DNA of 64,000 nt. It comes from Comamonadaceae bacterium OTU4NAUVB1. GTDB taxonomy: Bacteria > Pseudomonadota > Gammaproteobacteria > Burkholderiales > Burkholderiaceae_C. Location: the NCBI GenBank assembly GCA_024372625.1, contig CP099603.1, forward strand, positions 372,001-436,000, in the 5' to 3' direction. A model generated the notes under the pieces. The model saw only the letters and a list, made by a program, of their open reading frames with translations, was not told the DNA's origin and made no database searches. The translations under genes and the position numbers were made by a program. Below are positions 55,505 through 64,000 of this stretch, piece after piece; within the stretch, counting starts at the first letter, position 1; the number at the start of each line of letters is the position of its first letter.

Positions 55505-56595
55505 TGGCCCACCGGTGCCTTGACGCCCAGCGTCTGCGCGATCGTGCGGTTCCACAGCCGGGCGCAGGAAGCGCCGCAGCGCTGCACCTAGCGCGGCAGG
55601 ATCTCGCGCTCGAACACCGCGCGGCGGCGCTCCTGGTCGGCCTGCGACGGCCACACCACGAGCGGCGCGCGCGACGCGCCGGGGCGGCAGTCGGGGCCGG
55701 GTCCGCAGGCCGGCTCGCGCCCCGTCTCGCGCTCGGATTCGTCCCAGATGGCGCCTTCGAGCCGTGGCAGTTCGTCGCGCAGCAGCCCGCGCAGGTCCTC
55801 CGGCAGGGCCTGCCAGGCGTCGCGGTTGGCGGCGAAGAGCGCGATCCCCCAGCTGACCGGCATGGCGTAGACGGTCCGGGCGAGTTCGTGCAGGCCGATC
55901 ACGCGGCCCGACATCGCCCCGGTGACGGCGCAGCTGGTCTGGCCCGAGCGCATCGACGCCACGATCTCCCCGAACGAGGTGGACACCGGCGTGGCGTCCA
56001 GGGCGGCGACGAAGTCGGCCTGCGTCGGAGAAGACACGCGGATCCGGCGCCCGCTGAGCTCCTTGAGCGAGGTGACCCGGTCGGCGCAGAAGAACACCTG
56101 CGCCGGGTAGATGTAGACGGCGAGCAGTTCGAGCCCGTGGCGCTCGCGCAGCGCCTGGGCGAGCTGCGGACGGAACGCGGTCACGACGCGGCGCAGCGTG
56201 GCCACGTCGGGGCTCAGCCCGGCGAGGTCGGGCGCGCCCAGCTCGGGGTGCTGCGCGACCACCTGCCCCAGCAGCGCCGTGCCGAACGGCACCACGCCCA
56301 GTTGCATCAGGGTCAGCATGTCCTGTCCCGGCACGCCGGCGCGGTCGAAGGGCACGATGTCCGCGCCATAGCGCCCGCCGCTGCGCCGGGAGAGTTCGCG
56401 GGTCCAGAAGGGCTCCTCGTGCAGCACGAACTGGTTCACGCCCGCCAGGCCGCCCACGATGCGCAGCTTGAGCGGCTCCTGCGCGTGGACGGCGCCGCAG
56501 GCAGCCATCGCCATCCACCCCGCCAGGACCAGCCGGCGGACGCGGCCCGTCGCACCGGGCCCGCGGCCTGGACGATCTGCCCGATGAATGTTCAT
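55501..56595 (-). pseudogene. TRAP/TAXI-like periplasmic binding protein interrupted by an in-frame TAG
   Basis: The ATG at 56595 (AAGGGCAGG upstream) opens a 335-residue DctP-like protein with a signal ending near V-H-A-Q. It has L-K-L-R-I-V-G-G, G-R-R-I-R-V-S-S-P-T-Q-A-D with the conserved Arg, and S-F-G-E-I-V-A-S-M-R-S-G-Q. It stops at a TAG (55588-55590) after E-I-L-P-R. The same frame then runs on for 28 sense codons (V-Q-R-C-G-A-S-C-A, later W-N-R-T-I-A-Q) to a TGA at 55501-55503 that overlaps the GTG of the GGDEF-EAL gene. The tail looks like the normal C-terminus of the family, so the TAG probably replaces a Trp codon. Truncation may be tolerated, or the codon may be an error or be read through. 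Confidence 0.75.
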
Positions 56596-56794
56596 GCCTG
56601 CCCTTCTCGACCGCCTCGCGTGCGCGCCCGACGGAATTCCCATCGGCGCGAGCGACGGCCGGCTGCGAATCGCCGTCTCCGATCCGGGCCGATTTTTTAT
56701 GAGATCAGGCGAACAAGCATCCGTTGAAACGTGAAATCGCGGATTTAATTATTTGGTGAATCCTTTCGGATTAGACCTTTGCGGTTCGCCGGAA

Positions 56795-57049
56795 TCACGG
56801 TGTCGGGCACCCGGCGCGGCCCCTCGCGGCCGGCGGAAACTGCCGCAGCATCAGGTGGCCCAGGCGGGTCACGCCATGGACGGTGGCCGTGCGCGATCGG
56901 ATGCCGCCCGGGTGCACGGTGGCGGCCGCGACCGTGGCGCTCAGGTGGCCGGCGAGCATCAGGACCTCGACGGCGTCGACCTCCTCGACGGCGGTGATGG
57001 CGATGGGCAGGGTCCGGGTGGCCAGGCGATGGAGCAATTCGAGTGTCAT
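56795..57049 (-). CDS. Small hypothetical protein
   Basis: An 84-residue frame beginning M-T-L-E-L-L-H-R-L-A-T-R-T-L-P-I-A-I-T and containing A-V-E-V-L-M-L-A-G-H-L-S-A-T-V, V-H-G-V-T-R-L-G-H-L-M-L-R-Q-F. The pattern (a short helix, a middle A-G-H segment and a final L-T/R-x-L-G segment) resembles small uncharacterised proteins frequent in Burkholderiales. No clear ribosome-binding site precedes the ATG, so the call is tentative. The region upstream of it toward 56600 is AT-rich and without a gene. Confidence 0.4.
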   Translation of the reverse strand: MTLELLHRLATRTLPIAITAVEEVDAVEVLMLAGHLSATVAAATVHPGGIRSRTATVHGVTRLGHLMLRQFPPAARGRAGCPTP

Positions 57050-57194
57050 GCGAGGAAGACGCGGGCCGGACGCGATCGGATTCGCGCGCGACGCCCGATC
57101 CGTGACGCAATGCCGCAAGCGGCGCCCCATTGACGCCTGGCGGTTCCACGGGGTCGATGTCCGGCGGCGCGATCCGCCGATCGCCCCGGCGGCC

Positions 57195-57629
57195 TCAGGT
57201 CGGGTTGATGCTGCGCTGCGCGATGAAGATCTCGACGAGCAGCAGCAGGTAGGTGGCCACCAGGCCGAGCATCGCCAGGATGAACAGCACCGCGACCGGG
57301 CGGTCGAAGCGGAATTCGAGTTCGTTGCCCAGGAACAGCGAAGCGATCAGCACGCACACCAGGATCGCGCAGCCGGCGCCGGCGGAGACGGCGGCGTTGA
57401 TCACCTTGGCGCGCCGGTTGAGGGTGGCGAGTTCCTCGTCGATCGCGGCGCGCTGGATGGCGTCGGACCCGAGGCGTTCGAGGTCGTCGCGGCGCTTGAG
57501 GGTGCGGTCGTTGACGCGCGCGAGCCGGTTGGTGAGCACGGTGAGCGTGCCGCCGAGGGCGGCGAGCATGAACGCCGGCCCGACGGCCAGCTGGATGACG
57601 TGGGAGGTGTCGGCGAGGATCGAGAGCAT
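57195..57629 (-). CDS. DUF2721 membrane protein
   Basis: A 144-residue protein with three membrane helices (about residues 12-34, 75-98 and 112-136). The cytoplasmic loop after helix 1 carries the DUF2721 signature R-L-A-R-V-N-D-R-T-L followed by a helical L-N-R-R-A-K segment. The family is widespread in proteobacteria and has no known function. It starts 20 bases after the stop of the exported lyase-like gene and is probably co-transcribed with it. Confidence 0.85.
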   Translation of the reverse strand: MLSILADTSHVIQLAVGPAFMLAALGGTLTVLTNRLARVNDRTLKRRDDLERLGSDAIQRAAIDEELATLNRRAKVINAAVSAGAGCAILVCVLIASLFLGNELEFRFDRPVAVLFILAMLGLVATYLLLLVEIFIAQRSINPT

Positions 57630-57648
57630 CGGCGCGGCGTTCCCGGGT

Positions 57649-59157
57649 TCAGCGCGCGGCGGGAGCGAGCCGCGCGAAGTCGGCGTCCAGGCGCGCGAGC
57701 GACGCCGCGATCCGCGTGCGGTGCTCGCCGATCCAGTCGTCCTGCAGGGCCACGCGCCGATTCGACGCCGCCAGCATGCGTTCCATCTCCGCGGGCTGCG
57801 GGCCCCCGGCGGTCCGGCGGTTGCGCACGATGGCCACCGGGTCGAGCGTGGCGCGAAAGGCGGCCTCGGACATCGGCAGCACGGGCGTGAAGTCCGAGCC
57901 CTTGACGGTCTCGGCGTAGATGCGCTGCGCCTCGGCATAGGGAAAGGCCAGCGGCCGGATGTCCTTGGCCTTGGCGTACTCGACCACCTCGGAGGCGAAG
58001 TGATGGCCGACGCGAAACGGCAGCCGGTGCTCGCGCATGAGGACGTCGGCCAGCTCCTGCGAGGCGGTCCAGTCGCTGTTGAGTTCCTCCAGCGCGCGCG
58101 CGGGATCGATGACCAGGGCGTCCAGGATGCGGCGCCAGTTGTCCAGCACGCCGATGGCGCTGCGCACCATCGCGGTGTTGGCGCGCACCTCCTTCGGATC
58201 GCTCATGCCCGGCGGGATGTTGTGGGCCTGGATCGCTGCGCCCATGGCCAGCGTCAGCGCGGTCGACGCGTCGCGCCGGGTGCTGTTGAGCAGGCCGGGA
58301 TTGCGCTTCTGCGGCATGGCGCTGGAGACGTAGGTGTTGCCGCCGCCCTCCGCCAGGAGGATCCAGGGCCGGGCCTGGGCGTACTGCGTCATCACGTCCT
58401 CCATGAAGGCGCCGGCGTGCAGGGCCACCGCCGTGACGAGGGCGCCGGCCTCCACCGGCGCGTCCACGGCCGAGATCTGCGCCGCGTCGTAGGCGTTGTC
58501 GACGGTGGCGGCGAAGCCCAGGTAGCCGGCCATGCGGGTGCGGTCGAGCGGCCAGCTGGTGCCGTTGAGCACGGTGGTGCCCATGGGCGAGCGGTCGACG
58601 CGGGCGTACGCCTCGCGCACGCGCTGGGCGTCGCGCTCGAGTCCGGCGGCGAAGCCCAGGAGGTAGTGGCCGTAGCTGTTGGGCTGGGCGGCGACACCGT
58701 TGGTGTAGTTGGGCACGACGGTCGCGCGGTGGCGCTCGGCCAGGCGCACCAGGGTCGCCGTGGTCCGGTTGAGCGCCTCGCCCAGATCGAGCAGCTCGTC
58801 GCGCAGGATGGCCGCGCGCACCGTCGAGAGCATGTCCTGGCTGGAACGCCCGGCGTGCAGGAGCGTGATCTGGGGCCCGGCGGCCTCGATGAGGAGGGGC
58901 TCGAAGGTGATGACCAGGGTCGGGCGCTTGCCGCCCGGCCGGTCGCCGTCGGCCAGCACCTTGGCGATGCCGTCGTGCACGAGCGGCGCGAGCGCGCGGT
59001 CGAGCAGGCCGTCGTCGGTGTTGATCACCGCGCTGGCCTTGTTGATCTGGCCGAGCCAGAAGAAGTCGTCGTGCCTGGTCCGCGCCTGGGCGGCGGCCTG
59101 GGCGGCGACGAGGGAGATCGACAGGGCGGCGGCGAGCGCCAGGGTGGAAAGCTTCAT
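57649..59157 (-). CDS. Exported argininosuccinate lyase-like protein
   Basis: A 502-residue protein of the fumarase/aspartase/argininosuccinate lyase superfamily. H-A-G-R-S-S-Q-D aligns with the H-x-G-R-S-x-N-D of argininosuccinate lyase, and S-S-A-M-P-Q-K-R-N-P is the superfamily signature with the catalytic Ser in the mobile loop. S-P-M-G-T-T-V-L-N-G holds a conserved Thr/Gly region. Unlike ordinary lyases it begins with a clean signal peptide (L-A-L-A-A-A-L-S-I-S-L-V-A-A-Q-A-A-A-Q-A), so it should act in the periplasm. The substrate is unknown; argininosuccinate itself is unlikely there. Confidence 0.82.
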   Translation of the reverse strand: MKLSTLALAAALSISLVAAQAAAQARTRHDDFFWLGQINKASAVINTDDGLLDRALAPLVHDGIAKVLADGDRPGGKRPTLVITFEPLLIEAAGPQITLLHAGRSSQDMLSTVRAAILRDELLDLGEALNRTTATLVRLAERHRATVVPNYTNGVAAQPNSYGHYLLGFAAGLERDAQRVREAYARVDRSPMGTTVLNGTSWPLDRTRMAGYLGFAATVDNAYDAAQISAVDAPVEAGALVTAVALHAGAFMEDVMTQYAQARPWILLAEGGGNTYVSSAMPQKRNPGLLNSTRRDASTALTLAMGAAIQAHNIPPGMSDPKEVRANTAMVRSAIGVLDNWRRILDALVIDPARALEELNSDWTASQELADVLMREHRLPFRVGHHFASEVVEYAKAKDIRPLAFPYAEAQRIYAETVKGSDFTPVLPMSEAAFRATLDPVAIVRNRRTAGGPQPAEMERMLAASNRRVALQDDWIGEHRTRIAASLARLDADFARLAPAAR

Positions 59158-59251
59158 GGAAGGCGCCAGTCTGGAAGGGTCTCGAAGGGGCTGGCCCGAC
59201 ACGACCGCCGGGCCGCCCGCACGATACCAGCGCCCTCCGCCGCGCGGACGC

Positions 59252-60859
59252 TCAGTAGCGGATGGCGATGTCGCGCACCACCGGGCCGCCCGCGCCGCCG
59301 ATCTGCGACAGCGCCGCGTTGCCCGAGGTGTTGCCGGACAAGGTGGCCGCGCCGGTGGTCAGCGAGACCGTATAGAGGCTGAAGGGGCCCGTGGCGGCGC
59401 CGCGCAGCGCCGCGAGGACCAGGCCGTTGGCGCCACCGGCGATGTCGATCGCCGCCCGCCCGCCCAGCGCGACGCCCAGGGCGCCGACGTTGACCAGCGT
59501 GCCGTCGTTGGGCGGGGCCTGGCGCGCGAGCACGCCGGCGTTGCCGTCGATGTCGAACAGGTCCGTGGCGGTGCCGCCGGCGAAGCTGTTGGTGTAGGCA
59601 CCGGCGACGACCGAGGCCGGCGCGCCGGCGCGGTTGATCGCGCCGTCGGTGGTGGTGGCGCCGGTGTCGACGTTGATGCGCAGGTTCTGGCCGGTCTCGC
59701 TGATCACCCGCAGGCGGTCGGCCACCGGGTTGAAGTCGACCGTGAAGCGCGTGCCGGCGAGCCCGGCGTAGGGCAGCGTGGTGTCCGCCGCGTCGGCCGC
59801 CAGGGTGCTCGCGAGCGTGGCGGCGCCGGTGTCGGGGTTGACCGTGAGCAGGCGCGCGGCGGTGGTCAGCGCGTAGAGGCGGCCGTTGGCCGGTCGGAAA
59901 TCCACGCCCAGCACCGCCTCGTTGGGCAGCAGACCGCTGATGGCGACCGGCGTGGACAGCGTGTTGGGCGTCGCCGGCGCGAAGCTCGCGAGGCGCGAGG
60001 CGTCGTCCAGCACGTAGGCGCGCGCGGCCGCCGGGGGCACCAGTGCCATGCCCAGCAGCGCCTCGCCGTTGCCGATCGGCCCGACGAGGCGGGCGCCGGC
60101 CGTGCCGGTCAGCGGCACGGTGTAGAGCCGCGTCGTGCCGCCCACGCCCAGCGCGGCATAGCCGACGTTGGTGCGTGGGTCGATGTCGAAACCGTTGTTG
60201 GTGGCGAAGGTGACGTTCAGGGGCACCGGGTTGGCCAGCGTGCCGTTGTTCGGCGGATCCTGCAGGTAGAGGGTGCCCGACGCGGCCAGGTCGTAGAGCT
60301 GCGTGCTGGTCGCGCCGGCGAACGAATTGGTGTAGGCCGAGGCGGTGATGCTGGTCGCCACGCCGTTGATGGCACCGTCGACCACGGCCACGCCGGTGGC
60401 GACGTCGATGCGCAGGTTCTGACCGGTGTCGCTGACCAGGCGCAGCCGGTCGGCCACGGGGTTGAAGTCGACGCCGAACTGCGAGCCCGACAGCGCCGTC
60501 GAGATCGTCGCGCGGGGCACCAGCACGCCGGTGGTGGCGTCGAGCGTGAAGAGGCGCCCGGTCGAGCCGACGGCGTAGATCAGCCCGTCGGCCGGCCGCA
60601 CGTCGATGCCCACGATCGATTCGCCCACCGACAGGCCGCTCAGCGGCACGTTGCTGGTGAGGGTGGCCGGCGTCGCGCGGTTGAACGAGATCACCCGGCC
60701 CGCGGCCGTGACCGCGACGGCATCGCCCACCACCACCGCGCCGCCCGGCGCGGTCCCGGCACCGCCGTTGTTGTTGTCGTTGTCGTCGCCGCCACCGCAC
60801 GCCGCGAGGGCGGCCGCCGCGACGAGGGCCAGCGGACGGAGGTTCTTGAATCGGGTCAT
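59252..60859 (-). CDS. DUF4394 lipoprotein with tandem duplicated domain
   Basis: A 535-residue lipoprotein. The lipobox L-A-A-C is followed by a flexible G-G-G-D-D-N-D-N-N-N-G-G linker. Two copies of a beta-rich DUF4394 domain follow (about residues 45-290 and 295-535). Each has V-D-F-N-P-V-A-D-R-L-R followed by S-x-T-G-Q-N-L-R-I and A-Y-T-N-S-F-A-G. The repeats are clearly homologous within one polypeptide. Members of the family are surface or periplasmic proteins with propeller-like folds and no known activity. It stands alone, with a divergent LysR gene upstream. Confidence 0.82.
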   Translation of the reverse strand: MTRFKNLRPLALVAAAALAACGGGDDNDNNNGGAGTAPGGAVVVGDAVAVTAAGRVISFNRATPATLTSNVPLSGLSVGESIVGIDVRPADGLIYAVGSTGRLFTLDATTGVLVPRATISTALSGSQFGVDFNPVADRLRLVSDTGQNLRIDVATGVAVVDGAINGVATSITASAYTNSFAGATSTQLYDLAASGTLYLQDPPNNGTLANPVPLNVTFATNNGFDIDPRTNVGYAALGVGGTTRLYTVPLTGTAGARLVGPIGNGEALLGMALVPPAAARAYVLDDASRLASFAPATPNTLSTPVAISGLLPNEAVLGVDFRPANGRLYALTTAARLLTVNPDTGAATLASTLAADAADTTLPYAGLAGTRFTVDFNPVADRLRVISETGQNLRINVDTGATTTDGAINRAGAPASVVAGAYTNSFAGGTATDLFDIDGNAGVLARQAPPNDGTLVNVGALGVALGGRAAIDIAGGANGLVLAALRGAATGPFSLYTVSLTTGAATLSGNTSGNAALSQIGGAGGPVVRDIAIRY

Positions 60860-61148
60860 GTGCGAATCCTGGAAAGAGTGAAAGGAGGCGTCGCGCGTCT
60901 TTGTTGGAGTCTTTCTTTCACAGGCGACATCGGTGGGTACTCCCGTTTCAGCCTAACGGATGCATCACCAGCGCCGATTTACGTTTGGTTGCGTCCGGGC
61001 GTAGGACAACCATCGCATCGGACGCGCCCTGCTTCTTAGACAGATGCCTTATTTGGAAACAGCGAATCGGTCGTTCGCGCAATGACGCACCGACTGGAAA
61101 ATTTCGCGTCGCGTCGTTCCGCACGCGCTTTCCACGCCGTCATCACCC
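60860..61148. other. Divergent intergenic region, DUF4394/LysR
   Basis: 289 bases between two genes pointing away from each other. It is AT-richer than the genes and must hold both promoters. The purine-rich AAAGGAGG reads on the plus strand at 60878-60885 and so cannot serve the minus-strand gene. I found no convincing palindrome, riboswitch or promoter hexamer pair. Confidence 0.4.
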
Positions 61149-62084
61149 ATGAATTTCCAACAGCTGCGCTCGGTGCGCGAGGCCGTGCGCAACGGCTTCA
61201 ACCTGACCGAGGCCGCGCAGGCCCTGCACACCTCCCAGCCCGGCGTGAGCCGGCAGATCCGCGAACTCGAGGACGAGCTCGGCATCGAGCTCTTCGTGCG
61301 CGCCGGCAAGCGCCTCACCGGCCTGACCGAGCCCGGCGACCACGTGCTGCCGATCATCGAGCGCGTGCTGATGGAGAGCCAGAACCTGCGCCAGGCCGGC
61401 CAGGAGTTCGTCGCCCGGCAGGACGGCGTGCTGTCCGTGGCCGCCACCCATTCGCAGGCCCGCTACGCCCTGCCGGTGGCGGTGCAGGAGTTCCGCGCGC
61501 GCTTTCCCAACGTGCGGCTGCACCTGCACCAGGGCTCGCCCGCGCAGGTCGCGCGGATGCTGCTCGAGGGCGAGGTCGACGTGGGCATCGCCACCGAGGC
61601 GCTGGCCGACTACCCGCAGCTGCTGGCCCTGCCCTGCTACCGCTGGACGCACTCGGTGATCGTGCCGCCGGACCATGCGCTGCTCGACGCGCCGCTCACG
61701 CTGGAGTCGCTCGCGCGCCATCCGCTGATCACCTACGACAACGGCTTCACGGGCCGCACCCGCATCGACGAGGCCTTCGCCAGCCGGCGCCTGGTCCCGC
61801 ACATCGCCCTGGCGGCCATGGACGCCGACGTGATCAAGACCTACGCCCAGCTGGGCATGGGCGTGGGCATCGTCGCGGGCATCGCCTTCGAAGCCGAGCG
61901 CGACACCCAACTGCGCGCCATCGACGCCGGCCACCTCTTCGGCATCAACGTGACCAAGCTGGCCGTCCGACGGGGGAGCTACCTGCGCGGCTATGTCCAC
62001 GCGTTCATCGAATCCTTCGCGCCGAGCCTGACGCGCGCCGTCGTGGAGGCGGCCGGCCGGGCCGATGGCGCACCGGAGGTCTGA
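61149..62084 (+). CDS. CysB-like LysR family regulator
   Basis: A 311-residue LysR regulator of the CysB/Cbl branch. It starts M-N-F-Q-Q-L-R-S-V-R-E-A, has the HTH N-L-T-E-A-A-Q-A-L-H-T-S-Q-P-G-V-S-R-Q-I-R-E-L, and an effector domain opening with L-S-V-A-A-T-H-S-Q-A-R-Y-A-L-P. The T-H-T/S-Q-A-R-Y motif and Y-A-Q-L-G-M-G-V-G-I-V-A are diagnostic of CysB, whose ligands are sulfur compounds such as acetylserine or thiosulfate. A sulfonate-type binding-protein gene lies 1 kb downstream on the other strand, which fits a sulfur-assimilation setting. Length is close to CysB (324). Confidence 0.9.
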   Translation: MNFQQLRSVREAVRNGFNLTEAAQALHTSQPGVSRQIRELEDELGIELFVRAGKRLTGLTEPGDHVLPIIERVLMESQNLRQAGQEFVARQDGVLSVAATHSQARYALPVAVQEFRARFPNVRLHLHQGSPAQVARMLLEGEVDVGIATEALADYPQLLALPCYRWTHSVIVPPDHALLDAPLTLESLARHPLITYDNGFTGRTRIDEAFASRRLVPHIALAAMDADVIKTYAQLGMGVGIVAGIAFEAERDTQLRAIDAGHLFGINVTKLAVRRGSYLRGYVHAFIESFAPSLTRAVVEAAGRADGAPEV

Positions 62085-62121
62085 GGCCTGAGACAAGGGA
62101 CGCTCGCGCCCCGTCCAGGCG

Positions 62122-62760
<639 letters not shown>

Positions 62761-63004
62761 TTGTCGCACTCCAATCGTCCTTGAAACCCGTTGAACACCG
62801 TGTGACCGGTCTGGATCCCCGGCACGTGGTGCCTTGCGATCTCGCCACGGGCGAATCGATCCGGTGCCTGAATGTTAGGGGTCGCCTCCGGTCGCGACCG
62901 TCCGAAGTGAGGCGTCAACACCGCCCAGTTCGGCCGATCGACGGCCGGGGGCAGCGGCGCCCGGCGCGGTCGCCCACCGGGGCGCGGCGGGCGCGCCGGA
63001 CGCC

Positions 63005-63964
63005 TCAGCCGGCGATGCCGAACCCGGTGTCGAAGGTGCCCGCGACCTGCAGCGGCTGCCGGATGAGGCCCACCTGGCGGTAGAAGTCGGCCGTCGCCTG
63101 CTGGTCGCGCACCACCTGCGCGTCGATCGCCACCCACTTCTGCTGGCGCCGCTCGAACTGCAGGCGGGCCGCCTCGGGCGGGATGCCGATGATCCGGGCG
63201 AGCGTGGCGGAGAAGGCCTCGACATTGCGGTACGACCAGGCCTGCGCGCGCACCACCCGCTGCAGGAAGTCCTGCAGCGCCGGCCGCCGCTCGGCGATGG
63301 CCCGGTCGGTCGCGGCGAGGTAGCTCAGGCCGGGCAGCAGGCCCCGGCCGCTGGCCAGCACGCGGGCGTGGCCGCCGGTCTCGGCCAGCGCGGTGTAGGG
63401 CTCCCAGGTCGCCCAGGCGTCGACCGAGCCCTGCGTCAGGGCCAGCTTGGCGTCCGCCGGCGCGAGGAAGCGCAGGGTGACGTCCGAGGGCTGCAGGCCG
63501 GCCGCGACGGCCGCCTTGAGCGTCACGTAGTGGCCGATGGAGCCCCGGTTGGTCGCCACGCTGCGGCCCTTGAGGTCGGCGGCCGACCTCAGCGGCGAGT
63601 CCGGGCGCACCAGGACCGCCGTGCCGTAGGCGTCCGATCGGTTGGCGCCGATGGCCTTGACGCGGGCGCCGGCCGCCAGCGCGAAGATCAGCGGCGCGTC
63701 GCCGATCGGCCCCAGGTCGACCGCGTTCGCGTTGAGCGCCTCGGCCAGCGGCGCCGCCGCCGGAAATTCCGACCACTGGAGGTCGTAGGGCAGGCCGTCG
63801 AGCCCGCCGGAGGCCTCCAGCAGCGCGCGCAGGCCGCCCTTCTGGTCGCCGGCCCGGAGCACGACGCGGCCCTGGGCCTGTGCCGACCATGCCGGCGACC
63901 CGACCACCGCCGCGACGCCAGCCGCGCGCAGGATGGCGCGCCGGGAAAAAACCGATGAATTCAT
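63005..63964 (-). CDS. Aliphatic sulfonate-type ABC transporter binding protein (SsuA-like)
   Basis: A 319-residue periplasmic protein. The leader S-R-R-A-I-L-R-A-A-G with an Ala-rich stretch (cleavage near S-A-Q-A-Q-G) resembles a Tat signal. The mature part begins L-R-A-G-D-Q-K-G-G-L and contains V-D-L-G-P-I-G-D-A-P, D-L-K-G-R-S-V-A-T-N-R-G-S, A-W-A-T-W-E-P-Y and F-L-A-P-A-D-A-K. This is the NMT1/SsuA pattern of sulfonate, taurine or nitrate-ester binding proteins. The matching permease and ATPase genes, if linked, lie beyond the right edge. The nearby CysB-like regulator supports a sulfur source as ligand. Confidence 0.83.
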   Translation of the reverse strand: MNSSVFSRRAILRAAGVAAVVGSPAWSAQAQGRVVLRAGDQKGGLRALLEASGGLDGLPYDLQWSEFPAAAPLAEALNANAVDLGPIGDAPLIFALAAGARVKAIGANRSDAYGTAVLVRPDSPLRSAADLKGRSVATNRGSIGHYVTLKAAVAAGLQPSDVTLRFLAPADAKLALTQGSVDAWATWEPYTALAETGGHARVLASGRGLLPGLSYLAATDRAIAERRPALQDFLQRVVRAQAWSYRNVEAFSATLARIIGIPPEAARLQFERRQQKWVAIDAQVVRDQQATADFYRQVGLIRQPLQVAGTFDTGFGIAG

Positions 63965-64000
63965 CCAGGAACTCCATGAGGGATGGAAGGCGCGCCGATC

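Noticed and set aside
60860..61148. Possible c-di-GMP riboswitch upstream of the DUF4394 gene
   Set aside because: Conserved GEMM helices and tetraloop/receptor could not be found on either strand.

Overview
The window is GC-rich chromosomal DNA from a Gram-negative betaproteobacterium, most likely Burkholderiales and probably Comamonadaceae (Variovorax/Polaromonas-like). This is inferred from gene content: three solitary tripartite-tricarboxylate (Bug/TctC) binding proteins, a TRAP transporter, a Liv-type ABC transporter, aldarate and 4-hydroxybenzoate catabolism, many LysR/IclR/GntR/LacI regulators, an LpxR-like outer-membrane protein and many c-di-GMP enzymes. I saw no rRNA, tRNA, CRISPR array, insertion sequence or prophage. 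It reads as ordinary, versatile heterotroph chromosome, dense and full of 1-, 4- and 8-base gene overlaps.

Layout. 1-0.8 kb: 3' end of a glycosyltransferase-like gene. 0.8-6.1 kb (minus): a DUF2760 protein and two divergent Hsp70 proteins, all overlapping. 6.3-7.3 kb: LpxR-like protein. 7.7-12.4 kb (plus): DapA-superfamily aldolase/dehydratase, a complete TRAP transporter (DctQ, DctM, DctP) and a GntR/FCD regulator. 12.4-18.75 kb (minus): LivJ-H-M-G-F, a GAF protein and an amidohydrolase, followed by a divergent LysR gene. 20-22 kb: pobA and a divergent IclR regulator around a three-half-site operator. 22-27 kb: solitary CHASE3 protein, Bug protein, aldo/keto reductase, Fic protein. 27.1-37.7 kb (minus): a nine-gene aldarate (glucarate/galactarate/talarate) operon, with a divergent LacI regulator and three matching operators at 37.78-38.04 kb. 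39.7-48.1 kb: a c-di-GMP region (EAL protein, GAF protein, dCache-GGDEF cyclase coupled to an exported protein, and an H-NOX nitric oxide sensor overlapping a PAS-GGDEF-EAL protein). 48.2-64 kb: exported beta-propeller protein, DUF4142, HPP-CBS membrane protein, Bug protein, a large PAS-GGDEF-EAL protein behind a TRAP-type binding protein gene broken by an in-frame TAG, DUF2721, an exported lyase-superfamily protein, a duplicated DUF4394 lipoprotein, a CysB-like LysR regulator and a sulfonate-type binding protein.

How the genes work together. The aldarate operon encodes uptake-side binding, a possible lactonase, three dehydratases and two alternative exits from 5-keto-4-deoxyglucarate: KdgD plus ketoglutarate semialdehyde dehydrogenase to 2-oxoglutarate, or an HpaI-type aldolase plus GarR to pyruvate and glycerate. 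The H-NOX/GGDEF-EAL pair is a probable NO-to-c-di-GMP switch. The strongest items for follow-up are the in-frame TAG in the binding protein at 55.6 kb, the operator architectures at pobA and the aldarate operon, the H-NOX module, and the cyclase co-translated with an unknown exported protein.
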